From the NCBI GenBank assembly GCA_033961575.1, contig CM066735.1, positions 87,113,449 to 87,177,448 on the forward strand: DNA of 64,000 nt. The letters are read 5' to 3'. The stretch is from Aselliscus stoliczkanus. Lineage: Eukaryota; Chordata; Mammalia; Chiroptera; Hipposideridae. Of this stretch, positions 25,169 through 35,736 are shown piece by piece; the stretch's first letter is position 1; each line of letters starts with the position of its first letter. The position numbers and the translations under genes were made by a program. A model generated the notes under the pieces. The model did no database searches. It was not told the origin of the DNA and saw nothing but the letters and a program-made list of their open reading frames with translations.

Positions 25169-25859
25169 TTCATATAAAACTGATAATCGTATTTTCAAAT
25201 TATCTTCAAAAGAAACATACCGCTGCCCATTTTGCTCTAAATTGCTGATCCTTATTACCTATCCCTCTTTTGATTAGGGATACACGGCATGAAGGTTTTC
25301 TTACAATAGCTCCACAGAAAGTAGCAAAAAACAGAGAAGAAAAACATTTATAATTTCAAAACAGAAATGAGAAATTTGCTTTGCTCTTTGAATGTGAGCT
25401 CCCTGGGAGTAATTTTGATCCTTGCATCGGTTTCAGACCCACTCAGTAACTATGTTTTCTAATTAAATGGCACTACATATTTAAAATTTAAAAAATACAT
25501 ACTATATTTCTGTTTCCATTTTGAAAAATTATATTTTTTAATCATATCCAAAACTGTTCAGCCTTTTTCCAACTACTGCACAAAATAGCAACATATACCC
25601 TCAACACACGTGTTACAATACGTGAATACATTTTTCCTCTTGGTCTCCCTTCAGCTCCATCTGTACTCTTGCTGTGCAACAGCTATAGCATAAAAATGTC
25701 TATTCTCACATGCTTTTGATATTACACTATTTAATCACATACAGCTGTGGCTTATGAGACTGTTACAAAACACAATTTTAATGTAGTACTCAAAGCCAAT
25801 TTTGGATAAACATCAACCATTTACTCTGAATAAGAAGTCCAACACTAAAAAGATTTTCT

Positions 25860-26010
25860 TTTAAAGGAAAAGACTGGTTTTCTTGGAATTTGGCACGGGC
25901 ATCATTATGACTGAGCCAGCTCTCTGCCAAAAAGACTGATAATGTCAAAAAGAATTGTGTAAAATCGTATTAGTGCAAAAATGAAGCTTCCCACAATTCC
26001 TGGAGCCAGA
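25860..26010. promoter_or_regulatory. Possible intronic conserved element
   Basis: This is a repeat-free stretch with CpGs and a dense run of unique words, including ATTATGACTGAGCCAGC (a partial MAF/AP-1-type motif) and TTGGCACGGGCATC. It is proposed only because it lacks decayed-repeat character; no conservation data were available. Confidence 0.2.
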
Positions 26011-26019
26011 AAGACCTGG

Positions 26020-27650
26020 AATGAACTTACACCCTCCCTTGTCTTCTTTTGCCTCCTTCCCTGAAAATCGTCCTAACATCCAACCCTCAGATTTCATTAC
26101 TTCATGGAAATAACTTTGGGTTATAATTCTGTTATTGTTTTTCCAAATTGAGAGAAAGTGAAAGAAAAATATGTTAGAAAGATACTATTAAAAGATATAT
26201 CCAGGGTGTTCTCCTTAAGTTCGGAATTATTCTGAGAAAAAAAACATGAACTTTTTACATTTCTACTCCTTTTAGGTAGGCACTAAACTCAGCATTGTGA
26301 GAACAATAACTACATTATAGCAAAGAAAAGACAATCCCAAATAAAGATTTGGGGGAGTACAGAAGGGGGAAAAAGCTGAAAAGGAAGGGTGGCCCCTTGT
26401 TTCTATTTTTCTCTTATTTAAAACCAATTAAAATTGTATATGTTCTAAAATGAGACAAACAAGGTTTATCATCATTTCATGCTATCATGTTACCCCCCTG
26501 AAGCGAAAGAAATATTTGGAGTGGTACCTACAATTTCAATTGCTGAAAGATTTTTTTAGAAAACCAGTTTTGTATGTTTCAGCCTTTCAAAGGGAAACAG
26601 AACTTGGGAGTTTTCAAGGCTGTTTTCAAACTGGCAAGTTACCAACACTGGCTATCAATGCAAATCTGGGCAGGAAGTACTAAGGAAATTCTAACCTCCT
26701 TCCCTCCCTCGGCAAGATTTTCTACATTTTCATGTGCAAGAAGTGTGTTAAGGGGTTGTTTTGTTTTTGAAGGATCTGTACATTCACATCTTTAAGAACA
26801 GCCTTTGCCCGACAGGAGCCTCTCTATGGCGTTGCCTCCTGCCCAGCTCTTGTGTGTTCAAGTGTTTGCTCTTTCTATGGCACCATCAGTTTGGACTCCA
26901 GCTAGATTTTTTAGAGAGACGGGCGGCAGTCCAGGCTGCAGATGGTTGGAAATTCAGCCCGCCATCCGTGTGGGGTTGATGAATGACTCCTTACACCTGA
27001 CCCCAACTTCACACCAGGCTCTGAACATAGCCTGAACACCACCAGCCAGGGAAATGAAACCCTGTCAGGGTCCCATCGTCTGAAGCCTTATTTCAAGATC
27101 TTCTGGGAAAAGCAGATGGGAATGCAGTAGGCTGATGTGAGAGCCATGTGATGAGAAACTGTGCTCTGGATTGATAGGAATAGAGTGAACCGGCCAGGGT
27201 GTGGTGCAGGAAGAAATACAAGCTTGCTGTGTGTGCTTGGGCAAATTGTAAAGTTTTATAAAGATGACTGAAGTTTTCCAAAGAGCACATGTGAGAGAAA
27301 TGCTGATTTCTCATCTGCAAAGTATCAATTCAATAGGCTGTGACCATGTTGTACCCTTTTTTTTTTTTTTTTAAGCTTTTCTTGTTTAATGTATTTGTTT
27401 TTCCCAGGAACCCCCACCCCCACCCCAAAGTACTTCAAATTCAGACTGAAATTCACCCTGGGTCTCAAAAGGCAATAGCAACAGGTCTGTTGCATTGAAT
27501 GGGCTGTGACAAAATTCTTGAGCAATATTAGGTTACAACTCAATCAAACATCATTATGTATATTATCATTACAATAATGAACTATTTTTTGGTCCCCTTT
27601 TTCTAAAATCTGCTGATTATTCTGGGTGGCCTCCCAACAGCAAATTTGTT
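26020..27650. other. No gene seen; intronic DNA
   Basis: The sequence is unique-looking with some GC-richer parts (26800-27100). Two short unsupported frames overlap there. A T-run with adjacent (CCCCA) words lies at 27358-27426. Confidence 0.35.
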
Positions 27651-27662
27651 CTTGATGAAAAT

Positions 27663-27665
<3 letters not shown>

Positions 27666-27717
<52 letters not shown>
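27666..27717 (+). repeat. (TC)n microsatellite
   Basis: About 26 uninterrupted TC units ending in a C-rich run. Confidence 0.97.
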
Positions 27718-27719
<2 letters not shown>

Positions 27720-27729
27720 CCACCCCACT

Positions 27730-28840
27730 TCTCTCTAAATCCAGTTATGTCTCTTATTTAAATATTATGACATGTCACCAAGATTTCCTCATTACTCCAT
27801 AACCAAAAGCAATATGCCTCTTTGAAATTGCTTTTCTTAGTAGAAGAAAAAAAAAAAGTGGGTCAGAAAGAAAATTAACAACTGACAACTTTTAATGTGA
27901 GGTCTGGGAGAGTAAGCATAGTATAACAATATTGCTACAAGGTATAGCTACAAATCAGCCGCTGAGTTTTCATTTCATTTAACTTACACATAAACTTTTT
28001 TAATGTAACATTTTAAGTATTTGGAAAATTATTCTAAGGAACCAAAGCAAAAATATCTTATTTCTTTTTATATTTAAGGAACAAATTTAAGATTGGTTAT
28101 ACCGTAATGGAAAATAAGAGCAGAGAAGCCACAGAAGTGTCACAAGTTTTTCTGAAACACTAATGGCATTTCAAGAAATGGAAAGCATTTGCATTTATTT
28201 TAAAAAAAAACATTTTCACTTTTTTTTTATCATGAGGAAATAGCAGATGTATCTAACACGCATATTTAATAAAAAAGAAAAGGTTCCATATTTTTGCATT
28301 TTCTGAATGAACACAACAATGAACATTTCAGCTCTTTAAAATCCCATGAAGATTTCCACCCCAAACTAATGTCAGTAAATAGCTTTTGTGGATTAGTGAA
28401 AAACATCTGAATTGACAAAACAGTTTAAGGTATGATATCACCAGAGTAGGGCTTTTATTGTCAACCATAGAATGCTACTTTTATGAACCATAAATATTCT
28501 TTATATAGCAGCATCATTTGAAATAGCAATGATTTAAAAATAAGATTACAACAACAAGTCAAGGCTAGCACACAGTGGATTTCATGAGTTCCACCTAGGC
28601 TTACAAATAAATATAAGCAGCATGTAAGTCCTTCAAAATTATTGTGGATTATATTTTGAGATATAAATGTAAAAAGGGCAAAAACCGATATTGAATTAAC
28701 CCAGTGGTTTTCATGCTATATTTAGGCACAATAGTACTTTTTTATACAGCGCTAACACTGTCAGAAAATCACCTTTTAAAAGATGGTACATTGACCTTTC
28801 TTCCCATTCTTTCTGCCCAAGTTTCAAAACAGGGCACATT
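27730..28840. other. No gene seen; intronic DNA
   Basis: AT-rich, low in recognisable repeats, close to the RBMS3 first exon. Confidence 0.35.
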
Positions 28841-28859
28841 TGCACATCTTCAGTTTCCA

Positions 28860-28960
28860 GGAATGTTATAAATGTCTGTCATTTCCGAGCCGCTGTAACA
28901 ATTTTCGACAACGTCACAGCACTGTCGAAATTTTACAACATAACAATCAATATGAGCTAC
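28860..28960. promoter_or_regulatory. Possible regulatory dyad with retained CpGs
   Basis: TTTCGACA (28903-28910) and its complement TGTCGAAA (28923-28930) flank ACGTCACAGCAC, which holds a CRE-like half site (GTGACGT on the other strand). SOX-like AACAAT words lie outside both arms. Several CpGs survive in about 60 bases of otherwise AT-rich DNA. Function is inferred from composition and symmetry only. Confidence 0.3.
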
Positions 28961-29237
28961 CATGATAACCAAAGTAGCTGATCTTTCATTCCTTACCACC
29001 CTGATCTGATTACCCCAATATCAGCTTAGGTCGCCTAATGGATCTAACTTCTTTAAAAATGTTCCAGAAGTTGATGGCTTTGACTAGCTTGAAAGTAACA
29101 AGATCCAGATGCCGCCTGTCTACACAACACTAAACTACATAGGATCCCAAAACAGCTTTTATTTTAAAAACCCCTCTATATTTTTTCAGGCTGTCCTCTT
29201 TTCCCTCCCTACTCCACTTTCCCTCTTTACCCTAGTG

Positions 29238-29347
<110 letters not shown>

Positions 29348-29819
29348 TTTCCACCAGGGTAAGCTCATGCAGCATCCTGTCTATAATATAATGTGCATGA
29401 CATTATTTCCTGCTAGTAATAGGTTAAAAGTAATCTCAAGCAGAAAAGCAATTATTCCATTCATTTTGATCTAAAGTTTTCTTTTTCTTTTTTCCTGAAT
29501 ATACTTCATAGTAGAAAACAAGGACCAAAAACAAAGCGTGAATCTTGAAACATTCGGAAAAATTTAGCCAAATGAGTAAAAGGGATGGAATGTCCGATAT
29601 TTTTCATGCAATTCTTGAGTTTGTTGTTTTGTTTTGGGCGGGGAGAAGAGAAAGGAGAAATCGTGATAAGTCGCCCCTTTTTTAACTTGTCCTTGATTTG
29701 CCATTTCCTTGAGGAAGGCAGGCAGTGTTCTCTACCCAATCCCCGAAGAGTTAAAACTCAAGACAGTGGAGCAGAAGAAGGGCTGGTCTATTTAAGCAGC
29801 AGCCGCACAAACTAAATGC

Positions 29820-30360
29820 TCACAAAGGCAGAAAGCCATGTGAGCCGACCTTGGAGGGGCAGGGCGAATCCTAGAGCGATCGGAAAGGAACGACATAACA
29901 CCAGCCCTCTTTAATATAATGTCGAAAATCTGCTGCCTGGCCTGATTCACACATAGGCATTGTTAGATGAGACACAATGCATGAGAGATAACGACAGCGT
30001 GAATTACCAAACCCTAATCAGATCAGCGAGTCCTGGTGACAGCCTAGATCACTCCGGCTCGCTGGGTTCACGCTCAGCATATTTATTTATTAAGAAGACC
30101 GTGGAGTCTGGTGAAGGCAATACAAAATAATAATATCCCCTGGAAAGATATATAATCCATGCCTTCAAGGTGGGAACTCTACCAACATTCTTTCCCCCAA
30201 AATCAAGTCCCATTTAATTGACAAATTGGAGCAGCGATTTCACACCTGAGAGTCTTTCATGTCTGAACTGCAAGATGAAGTTCACGGTTGGCACTGCCCA
30301 GTGGGCTTGCCACTGGCCCCCTCATGATCATTTGAGCACTAAAGCCTGGAGTATTTAACC
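29820..30360. promoter_or_regulatory. Repeat-free CpG-retaining block near RBMS3 exon 1
   Basis: This block contains GAGCGATCGGAAAGG, GATAACGACAGCGTG, ACTCCGGCTCGCTGGG and an inverted pair GCATTGT/ACAATGC (29957-29963 and 29974-29980) resembling paired SOX sites. No repeat was recognised over about 540 bp. Its position 0.8-1.3 kb inside the intron from exon 1 suits an intronic enhancer. Confidence 0.35.
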
Positions 30361-31098
30361 AATTCATGTCCAATTACCATCAGTTACAATTCTTCCTTCT
30401 GTCAAGACCCAAGCCTCCTGATGGCAGCCAACAACGAGAACTAGAGCTTCTAAAAGTAAAGAATGTCTATCGTAAACCTCCAAAATTCAGTTTCTGGAAT
30501 CCTGATCATCCTCATTGTAAAATAAAGGATGTAAGACAAATAGGAAAAAACAAAAACAAAAAACACCCAAACAAACTCCAAGAGACTTTAGTTAGCTGTC
30601 CTATACCTTCTACACCCTTCTTTTCTTCTATACTCAGCGATTAAAAGTTTCAGTCGCCCCTATCCTGCCGTGTCCTATGGGGTGGGGGGGGGACCCTTTT
30701 AGAGCCACAAAGAAAGAACAGCTCACCAGAAAAGCCCCTGAAATTGTATTCTTGTGCCTCATAATCACTGTTAGGATCTCCTTTCTAACAACCCATCTGC
30801 ACAGGACTTCACAGACATCAGGAATATTTATGCTGCCAAATAACAACAAAAGAGCTGGAGTGAAACTATTATCTCCCCTTGAAGAGAAAGCCACAATCCG
30901 GGGCTTGCTTTCTTCCTATATTCTCCTCTGCCTCATTAACTCCATTGGTATGTTACTAATTTCAAAGAAGCAGGAAGAGGTGATGGGGGGGGGGGTTTGG
31001 GGAAGGGGGTGGTGGTAAATAATAATTCACATGCCTGTCTGTTTCCCATCCCAAGTGCAGGATACCACACTGATTGCAGACTGTGGGTCAAGCCATAC

Positions 31099-31173
31099 CT
31101 TGGTTTGGAGATAATGAGGATAGTAGTAAGTGTACTGGGGGTACATTTGTGGCTGGTCCAGGCGTTTGCCCAT
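31099..31173 (-). CDS. RBMS3: RBMS3 first coding exon (partial gene)
   Basis: Read on the minus strand this is 25 codons starting MGKRLDQPQMYP, passing through a tyrosine-rich YTYYYPHY stretch and ending LQTK. I recognise this as the N-terminus of RBMS3, whose next residues come from exon 2, which is not in the window. The RBMS1 paralogue starts differently (MGKVWKQ), so RBMS3 is favoured. The exon ends exactly after codon 25 (phase 0) at donor AAG|GTATGG (GT at 31097-31098). The start is supported by an in-frame TAG 27 codons upstream (31252-31254). The Kozak context is moderate (T at -3, G at +4). RBMS3 is a cytoplasmic protein with two RRM domains that binds A/U-rich single-stranded RNA and stabilises target mRNAs; the RRMs are encoded by later exons. 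The paralogue and start call rest on recognition of the peptide, not on a search. Confidence 0.93.
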
Positions 31174-31950
31174 GTAGCTGGAATCTTTACCTCCGAGGCA
31201 GGGAACTGGATGACAGGGTATAGTGCCCCAGCCGAGCTTCCTCTTAAACCACTATTCCTGACAGTCCCGATGACTGATGAGGCTTCTGAGGTCCCCCGTC
31301 TTCCACCACTCGCTAGTTCCAACACAGCAAGAATATTAAAAAAGAAACACACCAAAAAAAAAAAAAAAAAAGAGTGGGATCGGTAGGAAAAAACCCACAC
31401 ACAGCTTTCCCAGATCCTGCCTGCCTTCCCCCAGCTGCCGGGGTCCACTTGGGATGAGGCAGTTTGTTCTCTACCAGGCTGTCTGTAGTGATGTCAATTG
31501 CCAGCGTTTGTAAAGGAAAAAAAAAAAAAAAATCAAAGTCCTTTTAACATAACTCCGAATCCTTGCAGATCAGCTTCCTGTCTCCTGTTTGTCTCTTTCC
31601 TCACCTTAAAGAAAAAGAAAATAAAAAGAAAGAGAAAGAAAGAAGAAAAAGAAAAAAAGGGGAGGAGGAGAAAGAAAGAAAAAGAAAGGGGAAAAAGAAA
31701 AAAAAAAAAAAAAAAGAACCTTGCACAGCTTAGTTGCTGCTGTCTCCCTCCCAGAGTGACATGGTGTTCGGGGCTTGTCCTGTCCTTTCATTCACTTCCC
31801 CTCCTTCCAGCCGGTGGGTGGAACCGAGAGAGCCTCTCCAGGGAGCAGCGTACGCAGTCCAGAAGGCTGCAGTATTTCCTCCAACAAAAAAAAAAAAAAA
31901 AAAAAAAAAGCTGCTTCAACCCCTGCTGCAAGCAAAGTTCCGATTCCCTC
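31174..31950 (-). other. RBMS3: RBMS3 5' UTR (upstream limit uncertain)
   Basis: This is the sequence immediately upstream of the RBMS3 start codon, in the transcribed sense. It contains an in-frame stop 27 codons before the ATG and no convincing splice acceptor next to the coding exon, so the exon probably extends well upstream. In the RBMS3 sense it carries long T runs at 31354-31371 (18), 31517-31532 (16), 31698-31715 (18) and 31886-31909 (24), plus a polypyrimidine tract over about 31608-31715. The transcription start cannot be placed from sequence alone; 31950 is a guess based on where the GC-richer block ends. Confidence 0.45.
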
Positions 31951-32112
31951 TGCTGGCTATCTCGAATAGCAAAGCGATTTTTTGCAGCAAAGCTGCTGCC
32001 GCTGGAACTGAACCCTGAGAACTCAGATGCGGGCGGTGGATTAGTTCTTATCCTTCCCTCCATCTATTCCACAGAAAAGCTGCCTTCTTTTCTTTTCGTG
32101 CCAAGTTTAAAG
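31720..32112 (+). ncRNA. Candidate first exon of a divergent transcript
   Basis: On the plus strand, TTTAAAG is followed by GTAAGTCA at 32113, a full match to the mammalian donor consensus (AAG|GTAAGT). The preceding sequence (about 31720-32112) is moderately GC-rich and not a recognisable repeat apart from its A24 tract, and no conserved reading frame is evident. This fits a divergent noncoding transcript starting inside the RBMS3 5' UTR/promoter region. Antisense lncRNAs are annotated around human RBMS3, but I cannot assign this exon to one. The 5' end given here is arbitrary, and a chance donor is possible. Confidence 0.3.
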
Positions 32113-32200
32113 GTAAGTCACGCTGCTAAACAAAACACTGAAGACCATGGGAGGGAAGGGAGGATAAAAGGGCGGAGAAAAGAGAAAGGGGAAAAAAAAG
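31950..32200 (-). promoter_or_regulatory. Candidate RBMS3 promoter, possibly bidirectional
   Basis: This block lies just upstream of the presumed RBMS3 5' UTR. It is richer in G+C than its surroundings, keeps some CpGs, and contains a GC box (GGGCGG, about 32169-32174) beside a GATAAAAG stretch on the plus strand. No canonical TATA box is seen in the RBMS3 direction. A perfect plus-strand 5' splice site sits inside it (32112/32113), suggesting transcription away from RBMS3 as well. It is placed mainly by its position relative to the coding exon. Confidence 0.4.
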
Positions 32201-32580
32201 CAAAATAAAAAAGCAGAGGGACCAACCTTGCTGGCAAAACATGCAAAAAGTGTGTCCGGTTGCTTCAAAACCTGTTAACACACTGAAGCCAGATGAATCC
32301 AAGACCTGGTTTAGAAACTAACCTTTTACTCCTTGGAAGACATGGAGAATGCTAAATTTTGAAGAAATTTTAGAGTGTACACCAGGGCTACTATTAACAT
32401 GCCATGCATCACAGATCACAATGACCAACTGATTGTAGCAGCAATAATCATTCTTATCATGACATCCATTTTGTAAAAATCAAAAGAGGTGTTCCCTCAG
32501 ATTTATGAACTTTTTTATAAATAAAACCACCAGTTCTCTTTATGATTATTTTGATCCATGGAATCACTTTATGGATATCA

Positions 32581-32581
<1 letters not shown>

Positions 32582-32624
<43 letters not shown>
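32582..32624 (+). repeat. (CA)n microsatellite
   Basis: About 21 CA units. Confidence 0.97.
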
Positions 32625-32626
<2 letters not shown>

Positions 32627-32629
32627 ACA

Positions 32630-33225
32630 AAAATCATAATTACTTGGCAGAGTTTTTCCCCACCAATAATAAGTAATATTCTGACATGTCTATCAGCTGC
32701 TGCATTATAATACAAATTGTTTCTGAGAAAATATATTTCCTTAAAGGGTCCCTTTGAAAGGCGGGCGAAACTAAAATTAGACATGCCAGCTGTGTTTTGC
32801 TGTGGAGTGCTCACGCATGCCCAAAGCATGGGCAGGCCGATATTGAGTTCCTCTCTACTTTGTCAAGTGGACTCTGTTCTCCCCAAGCCCAGAGTCGCCT
32901 CTTCAGATAGAAGGTTCCTGGTACCAATCCAGCTTCCTCATCAAGCAGAACAGAGAATTTGGGCCCAAAGCACAATATGGAGTCCGTCTACATACAAGTC
33001 CCACCAACCCTGAGGCAATGGGCATCTGCTCTGGGGTCTGGTTTCTGGATGCTGTGTGAGTGCATGTATGTCCCTTGGAGAAACATAAGAACGGTGAGTA
33101 AATAGTTTTATGTTTGACTTTTGACAACAACGACAATCAGGAGGAAGGACAGAGGGTGGAAAGATAGGAATGAGGAGCCCAGACAGCATTGTAACTGAGA
33201 AAATGAATTAACTCCGCTGATGCTT
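32630..33225. other. No gene seen; RBMS3 upstream flank
   Basis: Moderately GC-rich, no recognised exon or repeat. Confidence 0.35.
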
Positions 33226-33229
33226 AAAT

Positions 33230-33335
33230 GTGTTATTCTGGGCCTCAGTTGTCTCATCCAGAACATGGAAATGGTGCCAGCTTACCTGGCTGAAGGTGGT
33301 AAACTGAATCAGATGCTGAATAAAACCCTCCATGA
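33230..33335 (+). repeat. MIR-like SINE remnant
   Basis: TGGGCCTCAGTTGTCTCATC, AGAACATGGAAATGGTGCC and TTACCTGGCTG match the MIR core in plus orientation. Confidence 0.55.
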
Positions 33336-33339
33336 TTTA

Positions 33340-33828
33340 AAAATACTTCAGTGGCATCTCCCTGCTGAGACAATCAAGTCCTGACTCTTGGAATAGTTTT
33401 CAAGATACTTGAAAAGCCCACTTCTTTCTCCAGACTCAGCCCCTAAACTCTGCCCTTCACACTCTCCACCTGAGTCACAATGGGCTGCTTTTAGGACTGG
33501 AAGGTACTCTCCCAGGGCCTTCTATCACTCCTTCTGCCCAAAGTGTTCTCCCCACCCCACCTCCACGTCCCTGACCCTTCAGCCCATCTTTTAGGTCTCA
33601 GCCACAGAATAGTTTTCCCTGAATCCTTGCTTCCCAGTTGCACCTTACATTCACCCTGATATTATGCTTATCCTGTGTAACGTCTCCTTAATTGCATGCT
33701 CTAACAGCAACAGGAAACACAGGGAAGCAGGAGTCCCCATCACTCTCATTCAGCTTCCTATCTCCAAAGCTGGTGTGCTGTCTGGCACAACATGCATGCC
33801 CTCTGAATGTTTGATGAATAAGACACCT
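33340..33828 (+). repeat. L2 LINE 3' portion
   Basis: The long, diverged plus-strand L2 signature includes CTTCTGCCCAAAGTGTTCTC, CAGCCCATCTTTTAGGTCTC, GCTGTCTGGCACAAC and TGAATGTTTGATGAATAAG. Confidence 0.65.
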
Positions 33829-33874
33829 TACACATGACGATGCTAACCCAACTCATCTTCTTCTCCCAGCACAT

Positions 33875-34150
33875 TTCAGTACCTGTCTGGGTGCAGGGGA
33901 TATGGTGAAACACAGATCAGAACAAGGCCCTTCCCTGCTAGAGTGTATACTCTAGTGGGGTAGATCAGCGAAGAAAGAAGCAAGGTAAACAGGCAACACA
34001 AGATCAGGCGACATTGAGTGCTGTAGACGACACTGTAAAACTGAGTAAAGAAAAACAGAGTCACGGGGATTCCACCTCAAGTAGGATAGTCAGGAAATGC
34101 TCTCCAAGGAGGAGCTCCAGGGTGAAAGGAAGGGATAAACCATGTCCTGG
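33875..34150 (+). repeat. Ancient L2-class repeat remnant
   Basis: GGTGCAGGGGATATGGTGAA, AAGGCCCTTCCCTGC and GTGTATACTCTAGTGGGG, followed by GTGCTGTAGACG and AATGCTCTCCAAGGAGGAG, give the same word order as 7012-7460 and 59395-59720. Confidence 0.5.
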
Positions 34151-34154
34151 GTGT

Positions 34155-35070
34155 TGTATATTATGAGGGTACTTTATGGGAAGCCTTGGCACCCATCCAA
34201 ATTGCCTTCGTCCAATCCTGCCTCTGCTGAATCACTCTGCCCACATTTTCTCACCCATTCAATGTCACTACCCACTTCATACAGCTGTGATGAGAATTCA
34301 CCAAGATAGATATGTGAAGCTATTATATCAACCATGGAAGGTACTGGATGGGCTCCAAATATGTCAGCCTACAACTGGGGGAAGAACATCTGCAGCAGAG
34401 GGCACAGCAAGTATAGGAAGCCTGGCAGCAGTGATGTACCTTTGGGGTGTGTGAGACATGGTGCAGGGACTACAATTGAGCAAGTGAGGAGTAGTCTATA
34501 AAAATGACACTGGAGACCTGGGGATAGACCGTAAAAGCCGTGGTGTGACCTTGGTATGGAAAGACAAATTAGTGACAGTTGATAGTCTGTAGCCAGGACT
34601 CTATCCAAATATTCTGAACTGAGATCTAGTCATCTTCAACTATGGAACGCTGTCCTCCTCAATGATCTATTGAGGTTCCTCCAAATTCTATGACCTATAT
34701 GATCAGGATCCTGGAATGCTTCTGCTAATTTTCCCACTAGGGACAAAGGACATCAGTGTTCTTGCATTAAAAAAAATGGTCCATATATTCCTTGAAGAGA
34801 AAGGGAACACTGTCTTTTTTGCAATTGGAAGGCAAAATAAACAACTCCCCAATCCAAGCAATAATGCACTTCTATGTAAAGTTCCAAGCATGTGTTGATG
34901 CTATTGACAATTTCTACATAAACTATCACTTTCGAAATGCTATTCTGTTTTACTAGATTATTGTTAGACTCTGGGCACCAATGGTCATTAGCCTAAGATC
35001 ATTCACTGAGCATTTAAAGCTTTTCTTAAATCAGGCAAAGATGGTTTAACACTTGTGAGGATGGTCAAAC
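34155..35070. other. No gene seen; upstream flank
   Basis: Short unsupported frames only; part may be decayed LINE sequence. Confidence 0.35.
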
Positions 35071-35075
35071 CCACG

Positions 35076-35124
35076 TTTTATTTATTTATTTATTATTCAT
35101 TCATTCATTCATTCATTCATTCTC
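35076..35124 (+). repeat. (TTTA)n(TTCA)n microsatellite
   Basis: TTTA units change to ATTC units. Confidence 0.93.
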
Positions 35125-35736
35125 TCTCAGAGATACCAGTATCCATGGCAATTTGAGAGGGAAGATGCTTATGCCAGAAATAGTTCTTATTTCTATTGAA
35201 GCTTGCTCTGTTGGAGTAGTAATGCTTTCTATTTAAATGATCCAGTTAAGTGAACTGTATCAAAAGGCATGGACTCATAGATTCACGTTACTCACAGTAC
35301 AGACTGGAGAGGTCATTGTTTAAGACAAGTTCTTGGTTAACATGATTGAGATGATGCCTTGGACACACCATCCCAAAGTGGAGATGTGATGGTGCCTAAA
35401 TGAGAGTCGGTTGGGTGGAGATGGAGACTCTCTTCTCATTTGCTCTTGACCTACCCACTCCAAGAAAAACCGGATCCTCTCTTTGGGTGATTTGTTTTTT
35501 AAATTACAAAGATTTAGTCAAAATCAAAGGAAAAGAACAGTAGAGATATGGGGGTGGGGGAGGACTGTACTATCTTTGAAAGCAAGTATACTGTTCTATC
35601 TTCAAGAAAGACATTCATGACCTTGAATAGTTTTGTTTTGTTTTTTATTTGGCATTTTCTGCCTTTTTTATTCAAATTTGTGAAATCCCTTTCAAACACA
35701 GCAATTGCCAAAGAACTATAAACATAAAAGTTGCTT

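Noticed and set aside
30936..31448. 170-codon minus-strand frame covering the RBMS3 exon
   Set aside because: It is in a different frame from the RBMS3 peptide, includes a Phe run from the poly(T) tract, and continues past the donor into the intron.
31498..32208. 236-codon plus-strand open frame
   Set aside because: Mostly poly-Lys and Arg from A-rich tracts, opposite to the RBMS3 leader, and it reads straight through a strong splice donor. No domain is recognisable.
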